64,000 bases of DNA from Paracamarosporium sp. OC-R06-R3 (GCA_019828545.1 JACVRA010000050.1:372001-436000); one strand, 5' to 3'. Positions 10,801-22,230 are shown, numbered from the stretch's first letter. Notes: generated by a model not told the origin, from the letters alone. Numbers and translations: made by a program.

Positions 10801-11898
10801 TGGTAGCCTGATGACGAAGGGATAGGGTCAAGTGAGAGAGAAAGGGAACCTGGGACGACTCAGATGGATGGTTCCAAAAGATAGGGTGACGCTGGGCTGA
10901 TATAGCCAGGACCCGGTTCACAAAGGTTCCAGACTGGAACTTGGAGTGACACCGCCAGTCCGATGCAACCGGCACAAGCGCTTTCTCTCAGAACAGAATG
11001 GAGTCACATCCTAAGTCTATGTAGATGAGTTGATGTAGCCAATCGTTGGCATGAGATGACTCTTGCTAAGTTGCCAGTAAGGGAATCGCTCCAAATTAGG
11101 GTAGAGTCTTACTGGCTAGATGCTGCAGCCGCGTACTACTTGGTGAGACTAATGTATAAACGGCAGTTACAAACACATACCTTTCGCTGTGCTAGGAAGG
11201 TACATAACACAGAATCAGCAAAAGATTTCGGTAGCTTCCTTCGCTTTTCACCTTGCTTCGAGACTAGTATAATACCCACAGCAGTGAAGATAAGCAATGC
11301 CATTTAGGCATGGCGTGCTTAATTATGACTACAGGTTTTCTCAAACGTCATCCGAAGTAATGAAGCTTGATGACGTTAGAGACGGGTGGCATCATGAATC
11401 AGGTTACAAGGCCACGTAACGACGCAGATTTAGCACGCATAAACGCAATGTGGTACTAACACGGTTGAGACCGTAATTCTGAGCTAATCCTGCATAAAAC
11501 AAAGCACCAGGATTCGAGTGAAGTCTGAGTCTAGACTTAAAGGTGTCAGAATGGAGACCCATCGGGACCAGATCAACGCCGCGACGGAGCTTCACGGAGT
11601 ACCCTACCCGATCTTGTACCTTTATAGATAGGCAATTGCGGGGGTGATAAAGAGCAATGTATGGACAAAGTTCTGCCTGCGAGAGAAACCTAGCCAATCC
11701 GGGCTAGGTAGGGTGGAAAGCTTTGCTCCAAACTGCACGAGATAGGAGTTGCAGAGCCAGTAGTAGTAGAGCCCCTACTCAATCCTCCAGAAACTCGTCC
11801 GCTCAAAAAGGACGAAAACAAGATCGCCTGAGTCATCAGGCCAAATTCCTTCATCACATTTGAGATTATTCTCCAAATAGCAATTGCCCTCACGCAAC
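10801..11898. other. intergenic: precursor promoter and UstY 3' region
   Basis: Holds the upstream region of the precursor (a minus-strand TATATC sits at about 10904-10899, roughly 100 bases before the start) and the downstream region of the next gene. Open frames at 11404-11697 and 11690-11902 show no domain. Confidence 0.5.
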
Positions 11899-12546
11899 TC
11901 ACCCTATGAACGGCTCATCCCCTCCCCTTCCCGGGCATTCAGGAAACTTCCTCCTGATTACCGTTCCACGACGTTCCAACTCTTTAGTGCGGTCTAGCAA
12001 CATGGTCTCGCAATGTGTCGTGTGCGCCCAGTTACCAATGTAGCTATCCAATGGACGATCATCAAGGATCGCTCGATGCATTTTCTTCCACATGAACGTG
12101 CAATGATGGAGGTGATATTCCCACGAAACGCGCAGCTCTGCATATTGGCCCGATGAAACATCGTCAAGGGAAAGCGATGTGTCAAGGTCAGTGTCCAAGG
12201 AAGTTGGGTGCGGCAACCACCACGTCCAATTTTTCAGCGCGAGGAAGTCTTCCATGAGAGGCTTGTCGAAGCAGGACTGATGCGACCAGGTGAATGACAT
12301 GACATCGAAGTGACAGCCGAGAGCGCGTGCTTCGTCGCTAGTCTTTCCACAGTTACGAGTTGGTTCTATTCGCGGTCGCGTCGCGAAGACCGCGCCCATG
12401 GCAAGCAGAAAAAGAAGGGCCACACATGTCACAATGTGCCAAAGTCGACGACGTGGTGATTTTGAAGGCAGAGAAGGTGGTTGTGATTCCGGCCCGGTAA
12501 GTCGTCCAGATCCGAGCGGTGTGTACGTGTATGCGCTCCGGTCCAT
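11899..12546 (-). CDS. UstY-like membrane-anchored protein (HHC / HTTHC type)
   Basis: The frame is open from 12774, but I take the ATG at 12546 (MDRSAYTYTPLG). This gives 215 residues with a short cytoplasmic tail, one TM helix at about 35-55 (LWHIVTCVALLFLLAMGAVFA) and an external domain. That domain has CGKTSDEARALGCHFDVMSF, WEYHLHHCTFMWKKMH (His/Cys about 145-149) and HTTHC (175-179). Paired HxxHC-type motifs behind a single TM are the pattern of UstYa-family oxidases (DUF3328), which cyclise RiPP cores. This protein belongs to a more distant branch marked by ARALGCxFD, so its catalytic role is an inference. It is transcribed away from the second UstY gene (13566), and the precursor lies 1.1 kb downstream on the same strand. 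Confidence 0.78.
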   Translation of the reverse strand: MDRSAYTYTPLGSGRLTGPESQPPSLPSKSPRRRLWHIVTCVALLFLLAMGAVFATRPRIEPTRNCGKTSDEARALGCHFDVMSFTWSHQSCFDKPLMEDFLALKNWTWWLPHPTSLDTDLDTSLSLDDVSSGQYAELRVSWEYHLHHCTFMWKKMHRAILDDRPLDSYIGNWAHTTHCETMLLDRTKELERRGTVIRRKFPECPGRGGDEPFIG

Positions 12547-13565
12547 ATTGCGTAAAGGTATTCTTGCCAAATGTGAAATGCTCGATCGACTCAGAAGATG
12601 CTGCCGTTGCGAATAGACACTTGGTCTCTGTTCGCCTAAATGGACATGCGAACGTGTTTCGTCAAAATTGTAGCCTGCATAGTGTTGTATCAAAGTGTGT
12701 TTCTGTTCCAAGAATTCAGTGTGGGGAGCCCGTGATGTTAGCGTCAGATCAATCCTTTTGCTCGTCGTCATCATAAGGTGTGGATGGTGCGCGGTTATTT
12801 CCGTTAGCTACCATGCCCAGCTCGGAAGGCGGTTCGCGAAGCCATTCCTTACTCTTAGTCTGACCCGTGGTGTCGCCTTTTCGGACCTATTTTGTGATAA
12901 GCAGTTTTTTTTTGCTGATAAGACCGCGTGTAGTTTCGAGATCTAGAAGCTGGTATGGGTCGCGACGTCTGACTTACGAGTCGAATGTATCACGAGTACT
13001 GTAGGCCATATTCCAAGAAAGGCAGGCGATTACTTAACGTAGTCCCATTCCTGGTTTCGTTCGGAATTAGTGTGTACTATATATACGCTAATTCTGTAGT
13101 ATGAAAACCGTTCGTGAAATCGAGCAGATCGTGAGCGATTACCGGTAATCTAGAACCATAGACAGGGCATGATTTCAAAGCTGCACATGCGCTGTACCGT
13201 ACGCGTGTCTTCTATGCAGCTTGCCCTCTTTAGGGAATTTGCCTACCGGGAGTGGGTGGGCATTGACGGCACGTTGCGTAAGGATTACGAGGTCAAAGAA
13301 GCAAAAAAAAAAAATCATACGAGTGGGTGGGACGTACGAGAATACACCTAAAAGACACGGGAAATTAGTACGATTGTACTGCAGGGTAAATTTGTAAGAG
13401 ACGAGTTGGAGGCCTGGCGACCCCGCCCTATACACCCGAATTCTCAAAGAGGGTATGACCTCTAGTCTTTTGCCACCCAACCACTTCATCTCCCCATGAC
13501 GTCCATCCGTCAACCAGTGCACCTTTCTTCAGCTTTCAAGGGTAACATTTTGGAGATCAGTATCT
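12547..13565. other. shared divergent promoter region of the two UstY-like genes
   Basis: About 1 kb between divergent starts at 12546 and 13566. Contains T- and A-rich runs (12904-12912, 13303-13313). No gene is supported. A bidirectional promoter is an inference from gene orientation. Confidence 0.4.
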
Positions 13566-14531
13566 ATGGCACATTCCTATCATGACAGATCTTCGTACAG
13601 CGAAGAAGACATGGAAAGTGACAAGCGAGGGCTTTTGGAAGATTTGAAACAACGAAAGCACAAAAGTTCTAGAGGAATATATGTGCTGTCATGTTTACTG
13701 GCGGTATCCATTGTTGTGAACATTGTTCTTTTACTGAAAAGTAGTCGATGGGAACCTCCAAGGCTATACTGTAAGAGTTTAAGGACGTCTTACACAAAAC
13801 TTTCACTAATGTGTGGTCAGCACCCGCAAAAGGGGTCTTGAAAGAAAAGCTTATTACTTTCGGGAGCTCGGTGGAGGGAACTGGATATTCTGCATATCAA
13901 GGCGCACCAGACGAGCAGAACAACCAACTATGGCGATCTCTCTACAGCAGTACGTTTCATATCTCTACACATGATCGACCGACAATGACTAATTCTGCTC
14001 GCAGATTCACCATCGAGCATATCCCCTTCGGAAGCTCGTCTCCTTCCCAACAAGACCGCCTCCGCCACGCCTTGGCTCGACCCCGAAACTTCTAGATATG
14101 TTATCCTGCTCAATGTGTTTCACAATCTGCACTGTCTCGACCGACTGCGACAAACGATATGGTACTTCCACGAGCCGCAGTTTAATAGCACTAGCAACCC
14201 CTACACGCTTTACAACGGCAATGTTACGGCGGCCCTTCGCGACCGCGGGTCGTCGTTCATGGACATAACACACGCGGACCATTGCATCGAGATGCTCAGG
14301 CAGTCGGCAATGTGCGAAAGCGATGTCACACCCGTGGTGTATCAGTATAGTGAGAAAACTGGAAAGTCAACGGGAAGGACGGGAGTGTTGCATCAATGCA
14401 AGGATTTTGAGCAAGTACAGGACTGGGCACGAAGGAGGGTGACAGATGTGCCAGAAGTTTGGGGGAAGGGAGTCGAGCTGGGTCTTTGTGCAGTCGACGA
14501 TCCGGAGAGTTGCGAAGAAGTGGATTTGTAG
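13566..14531 (+). CDS. UstYa-family (DUF3328) protein, likely RiPP core oxidase
   Basis: Three exons: 13566-13770, 13821-13949 and 14005-14531, with donors GTAAGA and GTACGT. They give 286 residues, the usual size. There is a cytoplasmic tail, one TM at 37-58, then the family signatures: a segment like SPSEARLLPNKT, VFHNLHCLDRLRQ (His151, His154, Cys155) and ITHADHCIEMLRQSAMCESD (His201, His204, Cys205). In ustiloxin, asperipin and phomopsin pathways such proteins oxidise and macrocyclise precursor cores in the secretory route; a metal centre on the His/Cys motifs is presumed. Its closeness to a KR-repeat precursor makes this the best candidate cyclase for AFPTWI/AFPDWI. Confidence 0.9.
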
Positions 14532-15245
14532 TGCGTGCGCATGACTACTCTATTTTATCGCTCAGATTTTACGTGAATCCAGAGACTTGTTTTTATCAAC
14601 GAGCACCTGGCTTATGAATATTTGGCAGAGGCCTGATGTAGCATTGAAAGTCTAATATTCAACTAATTGCCCTGGTTCAGGTAGGCTGAGATGGAGCAGC
14701 GCAAGAAAGTATAGTTTAAAAGGAAAATCAGGAGAACATAGTTTGATAAAGTACTTGATTTCGAATAGATAGGGTACGACGGAAAAACAAGACTGGCTCC
14801 AATTCATAGGTTGTATGTTAGACCAATCCTGAGAAGCTCGTTCACCGAGAATGTTTCTTTGAAAGTGAGCATGTGTAGCAGTCCCATAATCAGGTACGTT
14901 TAGCGAACGAATGTTGCACTCCAATAACGTATCAACTTACCGCTCGATCCTTGGCCAATTTTCCATTGGCTTGGATCTGAGCTTGCGCCAAATCCACCCT
15001 TAACCCACATATCGAGGTGCTTTTGCTTCTTTGGTGATAGTTCCTCACGTATCAGGGATGGAGCACTAGTGCCGGATCTTCTTTCCCTGTTCTGTTTATC
15101 GTGTCTCGAGACCTTCGGTGGCTCATTCTCGATTTCAGCTTAGCGCAACCATGGATTTCGTTTTCTTCCGAATTGCGGAACCCACACGCTGTTTCTTCAC
15201 CCATCTTGCGGACCTTTTCGACTTAGCTGTAACAGATACCGCACC

Positions 15246-15421
15246 TCGAATGGCTTCTGTGGTGATTGAATAGGAAAACGTTATCCTATAAACATAGGCA
15301 ACGACAAATTATATAGACCAACTCGACGAAAGCTAGCCCAATTTCTATATAGTAAAGGCAGTTGAAGGTAAAGTTCTTAAGGTAAATATTGCTCTAGTGA
15401 TAGCTTCAACAGATCTAGCAT
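15246..15421 (+). repeat. dispersed repeat A (diverged copy 1)
   Basis: Matches 15982-16165 along its length, sharing ttatccta, accaactcgac, cagttgaaggtaaag / cgactgaaggtaaag and caacagatctagcata / caacagatttggcata. Many differences are C/T or G/A transitions. Confidence 0.65.
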
Positions 15422-15981
15422 AAAGTCAGAGATGCCTGGTTGTCTGTAGTCCAATATGAATTTGGCATCCCTTGAAAATCGCCTTATTACTCATCTTGCC
15501 TAGACGAACCATAGACTCAATATTGTATTCTCTGGCACCTTTCATCAAACCATCAGCTCACCGTAATGAGGCTTATGTCCTGCGGTAGCTCAGTGAGTGA
15601 GCTCGGTGAAGCCGAAACTTCCAACTTTCACTCATGATATGCAAAGACCCATCATAACCTCGAAATTGTTAAAAGTAGTCTTACGGTTTATACGTCTAGC
15701 TTCCTCAGTCCACATATAACAGCTTCCACGATGACACGAGAGCAGCGTGGATGCTACGCTGAAGGAGCACACCCAGTTCGAACTCATACAAGCAAGCCCC
15801 CGGTCTCAAGAATCCAGCCTCAATCTCCATGTCCCCGGATCTCGCATCGATAGGAATCGAAGGGCGCGAGAAGCGTATCAGGAGTACTTGCCCATTTCAG
15901 CGAAGTGCTCGTTCGTCATCTCCATCTTGCTCGTTCGATCAGCCCTCTGGCACTAGTAATGAAAATCGCGGTATGAGCAAT

Positions 15982-16165
15982 TCGAATGGCTTTGGAGCAA
16001 GTAGGTAGGGAGACATTATCCTAGGAATATGGGCAAAGATGGCTACTGTAAACCAACTCGACTGACACTGACCTAATTTCAACATAGTAGAGGCGACTGA
16101 AGGTAAAGCTTTAAGGCAAACATTGCCATGTGCTGATGGTCTCTTAGCAGACCAACAGATTTGGC
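15982..16165 (+). repeat. dispersed repeat A (diverged copy 2)
   Basis: Direct partner of 15246-15421, about 0.75 kb away. It carries no open frame of note; probably remnant of a mobile element altered by RIP-like transitions, but the element type cannot be read. Confidence 0.65.
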
Positions 16166-16401
16166 ATATATTCATCATCTGGTACGCACGGACAACTGCA
16201 TCTTGCCACGAGTGTTACAGGAGACAAGGACGTCAACGATGTGTTTGCAATGATTTCTCGCACGACATTCATGCCACGTTAACATGGAGAATTTGGACCT
16301 TGAGGAAGAGGAAGAAGGCAATTCACCGGGACGAGGTCAAAGGACGCAAATGAGTCACCCGTGTTAGAGGCTTCTAGAACGGAGCAGTGATAACTCGGTC
16401 T

Positions 16402-17688
16402 CTAGTAACTTCTGGGCAACCCCAGGACCTTCTCCCCCACGTAGTTCAGGATCATCTCGCGGCTGACGGGGGCAATGCGCGGCACGAGAGACTCCCTGAA
16501 CCAGCGCTCGACATCGTACTCGACAGCGTAGCCCATGCCACCGTGGGCCAGGACTGCCTTCTCGCAGGCGTTGAAGGCGGCCTCGGCGGCAAGGTACTTT
16601 GCCGTATTGGCGGCGATGCCCACAGCGTCCTGGCGGATGGAGTGGTCGGCGGCGGAGGCGTCGTACAGGCGGGCAGCGTGGTAGGTGGCGAGCTTGGCGG
16701 CCTCGAGGCGCATGTAGGCGTCCGCGAGTGGGTGAGCGACGCCCTGGTTCATGCCGATGGGACGGTTGAAGACGGTACGGTCGCGGGCGTAGGCGGCGGC
16801 TTTGGTGAGAGCCGCATAGCCTAGTCCTAGCGCCTCACCAGCCAGCAGACACCGCTCGGCGTTCATGCCATGGAGGATGATTTGGAAGCCCTGGCCGTGC
16901 TGGCCGACGAGCGAGGACGCAGGCACGCGGTAGCCGTCAAAAAAGACCTCGTTTGCGTCGACAGCGCGGCCGCCCATCTTCGCGATGCGGCGCATGTCGA
17001 GGCCCGGGGCGGCGCGGTCGAGCGGGATGCAGAAGAGCGACAGGGCCTGTGAGGGCTTGGGGGCCTCGTCGCGCGGCGTGGTGCGGGCAAGCAGGATCAT
17101 GCGGTGGGCGACCTGGGCGCACGTGATCCAGATCTTCTGGCCGGTGATGGTGTAGCCGCCGTCGGCCAGGGTCGCCGTGGTGGTGAGGCGTAGCGTGTCG
17201 AGGCCCGCGTTGGGCTCGGTGACGCCAAAGCAGGCGCGCCACTCGCCCGACACGATGCGAGGAATCGTCTCGTCGAGCAGCGCCTGCGATCCGAACTTGG
17301 CCAGCGGCTGCGTGGCGTAGACGTTGGCGTGGATGCTCTGCGCGCCCGCCATGCCCGCGCCCGACTCGGCGATGGTCTGCATCATCATGGTGGCCTCAGA
17401 GATGCCCAGCCCCGATCCGCCAAACGCTTCAGGCAGCGCGATGCCCAGCCAGCCGTCCTTTGCGAGCGCCGCGTGAAAGTCGCTGGGATCCTGCCCGCTC
17501 TGGTCGCGTTGCTGCCAGTACTCGTTCGGGAACCGCGAGCAGAGTGCGCCCACGGCCTCGCGCACCGTGAGCTGTGTGTCGGTGAAGCCCGTCGTCTCCA
17601 TGATGCCCACGCGCCGCGACGTCGAGAACAAGCGCCGCCATCGTCTTGTTTGGTGGGAGAGCGCGGTGCGGAACAGTGGCCGCGACAT
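16402..17688 (-). CDS. acyl-CoA dehydrogenase, mitochondrial
   Basis: An intronless frame open from 17775. I prefer the ATG at 17688, which gives 428 residues beginning MSRPLFRTALS...RRLFSTSRR, an Arg/Ser-rich mitochondrial presequence. The body has the family order: an N-terminal helical part with LPEAFGGSGLG, the substrate/FAD loop FGVTEPNAGLDT, the middle beta domain (GYTITGQKIWITCAQVAHRMILLAR), and the C-terminal helices with RTVFNRPIGMNQGVAHPLAD and HGGMGYAVEYDVERWFRESL. It oxidises a CoA thioester at C2-C3 using FAD and passes electrons to ETF; chain-length class cannot be told. There is no C-terminal SKL-type signal (it ends RSY), which favours mitochondria over peroxisomes. Confidence 0.92.
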   Translation of the reverse strand: MSRPLFRTALSHQTRRWRRLFSTSRRVGIMETTGFTDTQLTVREAVGALCSRFPNEYWQQRDQSGQDPSDFHAALAKDGWLGIALPEAFGGSGLGISEATMMMQTIAESGAGMAGAQSIHANVYATQPLAKFGSQALLDETIPRIVSGEWRACFGVTEPNAGLDTLRLTTTATLADGGYTITGQKIWITCAQVAHRMILLARTTPRDEAPKPSQALSLFCIPLDRAAPGLDMRRIAKMGGRAVDANEVFFDGYRVPASSLVGQHGQGFQIILHGMNAERCLLAGEALGLGYAALTKAAAYARDRTVFNRPIGMNQGVAHPLADAYMRLEAAKLATYHAARLYDASAADHSIRQDAVGIAANTAKYLAAEAAFNACEKAVLAHGGMGYAVEYDVERWFRESLVPRIAPVSREMILNYVGEKVLGLPRSY

Positions 17689-17924
17689 GGGGTGGACTGG
17701 AATGTATGTTGTGTGCAGCACGAGAGACAAGTGCATAGACCCCCCGCCAATGACATCACGGGGACGTGGGGCCAAAACGTGGGGAGCTGTCCAATCACAA
17801 GCTGGCTTCTATCACGTGACTAATCATGTTCCATTACAGTGCCAGATCCGGAAAGCATACAATACACCCTATCTGCCCCTGTTTTCCTTACCAAGAGTCA
17901 TATAGTCTCTTATTCGTTACCATC

Positions 17925-18305
17925 CTACTCCCCATCCGACGTGTCTTTGAACCGAATCACGGCTCGAATGTCAAAAAGGCCGAGAAGATCTTTTCCCTCA
18001 TATATCTCTTCATCATCCTCAATGGCAACACCCAACGTCTCAAAACGCTTGGCTATGGCATTCAGCTTTTCTCTGTCGCGGCCGCCTAAGCACAAACTCG
18101 TTGCCCTCTGATCGACACTGCTGTTCTCGCTCCAGGCGAAGTATAGTTCGATGAAGTGGCGAGAACCTTCGTAAACATGAATCTGCTCGAAATCGCCGCT
18201 GGTTTGGTTGACCCCAATCTCGCCGTTGATTTTAGGATCATTTTCAAGGTTCTCGATGGCCTTTTGGATATCTTGAAGGATTGCGTCATACTGATCGTTT
18301 GCCAT
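17925..18305 (-). CDS. small acidic protein, 126 residues, unknown function
   Basis: Intact single frame starting CAAATGGCA. Soluble and acidic, with a helical start (MANDQYDAILQDIQKAIENL) and an alternating strand/helix pattern after it (IHVYEGSRHFIELYFAW, LNAIAKRFETLGVAIEDDEE, FDIRAVIRFKD). No signal peptide or TM. I do not recognise a family. It is upstream of and co-directional with the acyl-CoA dehydrogenase (236 bases apart), but fungal genes are rarely co-transcribed, so this says little about function. Confidence 0.6.
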   Translation of the reverse strand: MANDQYDAILQDIQKAIENLENDPKINGEIGVNQTSGDFEQIHVYEGSRHFIELYFAWSENSSVDQRATSLCLGGRDREKLNAIAKRFETLGVAIEDDEEIYEGKDLLGLFDIRAVIRFKDTSDGE

Positions 18306-19484
18306 TTGGTCGAGCTTGGTAATTGAGAGCTTTGGTTGGTGGATTTGTATTTGTTTTGTTGGCTGATGTTATAGGGACTTTGGCTATCTGCAATGAAGTT
18401 GTTGCTTGTAGGTGTTGTGTAGGGTGTCGTAAAGTCCATGTCTTAGACTCGCTATTTATACTCACCACCGAGCCTCGCCAATGTCACATAAATACAGTAC
18501 AGTTTGCAACGAAGACCTTCAAAGTGAAGGATGTGCTTCGATTGATGGCTTTCAGTAGCAGCATAGTTTTTGATGGAATGCACAGTGAAGTATTTACGAA
18601 CGAAGCCGGAGCGTTGCGCGAGAGGGAAATGACATAGGCAAACCTCGACAGATGTGAATGCATATATGCAAGTAAAAGTAACACTCAGTGAATTGAAAGA
18701 CTACGAAGCAATATCCTCTTAGAGTTAGTAAGGCCTACTTGGTCAATTTTTCTGGTTTGCGCTTCACGCAAGGCGCACGGCCTTTTCTTAAGGTATTCTC
18801 ATCGGGTGCTCAGGCCCCAACCACTGTCGAGTCTTAGGATCACACAGCTTCATTGAAATCACATACAATATCTAGAAGTTCTGAAGTCACCACTTCACGG
18901 ACTGTTGTTTGCTACCACAACATCTTCACAGTAGCACAAACAATCACATCACAGTCACGCGAAGAAGCGTGATGATCTTGTGAAGGTAGCAATACAATCA
19001 AACCTAAGACCTGAGGCGTTTGTCAGCAAGTCGAACGTCCTTCAGGGCCAGCTCCAACAAACGGCTTTTGGACAAGAACCCATTCTTTTAAATACAAGGC
19101 TGTTAATTGGTTACTAGGGCTAAAAAAGACAAATTGTAAGTATTCACATGCGTGCATGCCATTATAAGCATAATGTTAAGAAGCTGTTAATGACTGCCTC
19201 TTCCACACGCAAGTGCATGTTTTTAACTACAGCATCTGCGCTTAAGGAATTGGTAAACCATTTGCTGAGAAGGAAAGGGTTGGCAATGTCCATAGCTAAC
19301 TCCATTTAATTCTTGAAATTGAATTATCTTGAGGAGGAAAGCGCCGCACACCAACATCCCATACCCTGATCCCATACAAATGGCACCCGAGCCCTACATG
19401 TAAGCCATGGCTTACTTTGAATAGCGTCGTCGTATCTGTGCGCAATTTCTGAGATGCGCCATGACGCATATATAATATTTCCAT
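18306..19484. other. AT-rich intergenic interval
   Basis: About 1.2 kb with no frame I can support as a gene and no recognisable RNA. Confidence 0.5.
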
Positions 19485-20072
19485 TCAAACCGTACTACTG
19501 ACTTTCGGGTTCCGTTCATAAACCCTTACGCCTAAAAATTTCCTGACCGCCCAGCTATGCCACCCCACGATGAGGGGTCCGCCTCTCCACAGCGGCAGAA
19601 CATCGTCTCGACCACGCCTCTTCTCTACAATACTCTCTTCCCACTCTCCACGCTGGAACATCTCAACATCATCCCGGCATACCGTGTGTGTCTTGGTGTT
19701 TGCCGCCATGGCCCAAAAGCCAACGATGTGTCCCTGGTCGATCTTTTGTTCCAGAAAGCTTCTCCCGGGCTCAGATGGGAGGAGGCTGAGCAAGTCAGAG
19801 CAGGTGTATTCTGTGTTTTCGAGTTTCACGTGGCTGAGTTGGGTGCGATGCATCGATTGAGGAATTCTCTCGATGTCAATGGCGGAGAAGATGTATGGGA
19901 ACGGCGCGTACATGATCCGCAATGACAGGCCTATGAGAATAGCGGCAGGGACATCCAGACCCAGAGATACGGCAGCTAGTGTTCCAGACAGGAAGGTCAA
20001 CATTGGTGGACTCGTGGGAGTAGAAAAGAACAACAAATGTTTTTGGAAAGCAGTGTAAGTACTTCGCGACAT
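19485..20072 (-). CDS. putative membrane-associated protein, 195 residues
   Basis: One open frame without stops. It begins MSRSTYTAFQKHLLFF and has a hydrophobic region at about 24-60 (MLTFLSGTLAAVSLGL...AAILIGLSLRIMYAPF) that could make one or two TM helices. A soluble tail follows with a GHIVGFWAMAAN stretch and a basic end. No family recognised. The intact length in an otherwise AT-rich neighbourhood suggests a real gene, but a shorter or spliced form is possible. Confidence 0.45.
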   Translation of the reverse strand: MSRSTYTAFQKHLLFFSTPTSPPMLTFLSGTLAAVSLGLDVPAAILIGLSLRIMYAPFPYIFSAIDIERIPQSMHRTQLSHVKLENTEYTCSDLLSLLPSEPGRSFLEQKIDQGHIVGFWAMAANTKTHTVCRDDVEMFQRGEWEESIVEKRRGRDDVLPLWRGGPLIVGWHSWAVRKFLGVRVYERNPKVSSTV

Positions 20073-22230
20073 TCTGAAGAAGTTTTGATGTAGAGATTAG
20101 TAAATGGTCTTGTAGCCGAGCTTCGATACCGCTTTTGATGTACAGAATCTGTCAAGATGATCCAAGACGCGCTGCGCACTACACTGTTGAACTGAGGATA
20201 CTGGTCAACATGACGTCATGACTCACGCAAACCCATCTATCATTGTAAGTAGTCAGCCGCATAACATGTATAAGATATACAAATCAATCCAAAGGTGACG
20301 ATACAGAATTCTTGGAGTTCAGTGACTTCGGGTAGGTTTACATTCTTGACATGTACGGCAGTATGAGACAGAATGTCGAGCCCCACCCATCATCACAGAG
20401 CTGTAGATTTCCTCACTATTAAACCCAGAGAACCAATATCAGGTAATACGTTTACATAAACGATTTACCGATGTCGAAATATTGAAACAGGTTGGAAAAC
20501 ATAGATTATCGTCGCGGCTTAATCTCGATATGCTGATTCTTATATTAGTTGCGTGATTATCATGAAGTCAATATAGATTAATCTGTGATGCAAATTTACT
20601 GTCCTTCGCCTTAATTCTACTAAAATCCCAACTTCACCAAATGTGCCTGCGACGAAGTAACGATTGCAGTAGAGAGGGATTGTGCACAGCATAGCTAGCA
20701 CTTGCAAAATAGCACTAGTGCCAACAGAAGAAGGTGGTCAATGTGTTGTGAACTTGGCTATCAAGAAGTTCATGCGAGAGGCCGAGTTATGGTCTCTGCT
20801 AAGGACAGAACACTTTTCCCCAGCGGAGGAAAGCGTGATATACATACAATTTCGAACACGGAGAGAAACAGTACAATTCTGGGGATCTTAGAACGTCGAA
20901 ACTGAGCGCCTTATGCGTAAACCGTGCATGGAATCTTCGTACACTGCTGCTATTTAAACGTTAGGTGGGGAAAGGACTAGGTTTGTATACGAAACCGCAC
21001 GTCGCCCTTTCCTCAAAGAGGTTGCCAGATGAAAATACAGGGTGTGCTTGCCTAAAACTATAATATATCCTGTAGAACTAATTTGTTGTGAAGAATCTCA
21101 TGCATTAAATCGTCCCATTTTCTTCTATTCGCAAGCGGAGCAACGTGTCAACGCACTAACCCTAGAGAATACAAAAGCTTAGTTTATGTGACGGCCTGGT
21201 GCACTGGCAGGTCACATNNNNNNNNNNNNNNNNNNNNNNNNNNNNNNNNNNNNNNNNNNNNNNNNNNNNNNNNNNNNNNNNNNNNNNNNNNNNNNNNTCT
21301 CCTCATCTTAGTGTAGCTGAAATAGAGCCAACCTACCTCATCTACTTCTTTCGATGTAGGAGACCGAGCTCGTCCTCACAGTTTACTATGTCCTTCAGTA
21401 CTATTTTCTTCAAGGTCACGTTATTTACCATCTAATTCTAATAGAAACTGTTCTTTTGATCGAACAAGCTAAAAGGTAGGATTGGCTATGAATAGGCTTT
21501 CTCAGTACGTAGGCTGTAGTAATCCTCAAAGTTAAGTAAGATAAAATATCTACCTTTGTAGATATGAATTGGTCGATCAATATCGTGTTATCAACAAACA
21601 ATTTTTGTAAGCTCTGTCAGATCTTCTCTGCGTAACGATGTGACCACCTCGATGCCCCAATGTCAGCTCTGATCAACCTTTACGTCCACTTCTCCGTCGG
21701 CAAAGGCGACTGCACCGAACAATATGAATCGGGAGATCCTTGTTGACTAGCTCTTCTGAGTGGTTTTATCCCTGTTTCAAATAAGAGCGTCGGTGCGTTA
21801 TGATACTGGGCCGTAGCTCATCCGATCTATTTTAAGTTCCAAATACGCATCCTGTATATGCACTGTGTCATGGAGATAGTATCGGGAAAGGTTCATCGCT
21901 CTCTCCCAACTTGCAATTATTATCCAATTCATCATCATGGAGGAGTAACAAAAGTGTAGAGGATGGAGTCATACTGTCTGTATGCCAAGGAAGTCGAAGA
22001 AGAACATTAGAAAAGAGAGTGTACTCCACATACTCTCGAGCACGGTGTGAAAGATTCAGTAACCTGTCTGTGAGATCTATCAGTAAGGTGTTGAGGGTGA
22101 CCATAGCTCGCAAGTACTTGTGAGCCGATACGCACATTTCGGTTTGCAATTCGTGGTCATATTATGAGGCAACATGATGCAGTACAGCTAGATTGCTCAA
22201 ACATAATAGATGGTTCGCATTAATTCAAGG
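20073..22230. other. gene-poor AT-rich region containing an assembly gap
   Basis: About 2.2 kb with no supportable gene. Contains the 80-N gap (21218-21297). Open frames at 20682-20905 and 21868-22149 are short and featureless. Confidence 0.5.
21218..21297. other. assembly gap (80 N)
   Basis: A continuous run of N. Sequence on either side does not continue a single open frame, so no gene is known to be interrupted. Confidence 1.

Larger units (their letters stand above)
14532..16401. other. decayed intergenic region with possible gene relic
   Basis: No intact gene. On the minus strand, about 15250 to 14930 reads as protein-like in two frames joined by a one-base shift (TAKSKRSARWVKK, then EELSPKKQKHLDMWVKGGFG), followed by a 90-codon frame at 14652-14924. 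This may be a broken gene. Two similar direct segments at about 15246-15421 and 15982-16165 are listed separately. Confidence 0.4.

Noticed and set aside
10463..10825. Plus-strand repeat-rich frames opposite the RiPP precursor
   Set aside because: They are mirror frames of the 54-bp repeats; the minus strand has the signal peptide, KR sites and synonymous-only variation.
15580..15625. tRNA-like string (gcggtagctcagtgagtgagctcgg)
   Set aside because: No acceptor stem pairing, anticodon arm or T-loop consensus follows at the right spacing.
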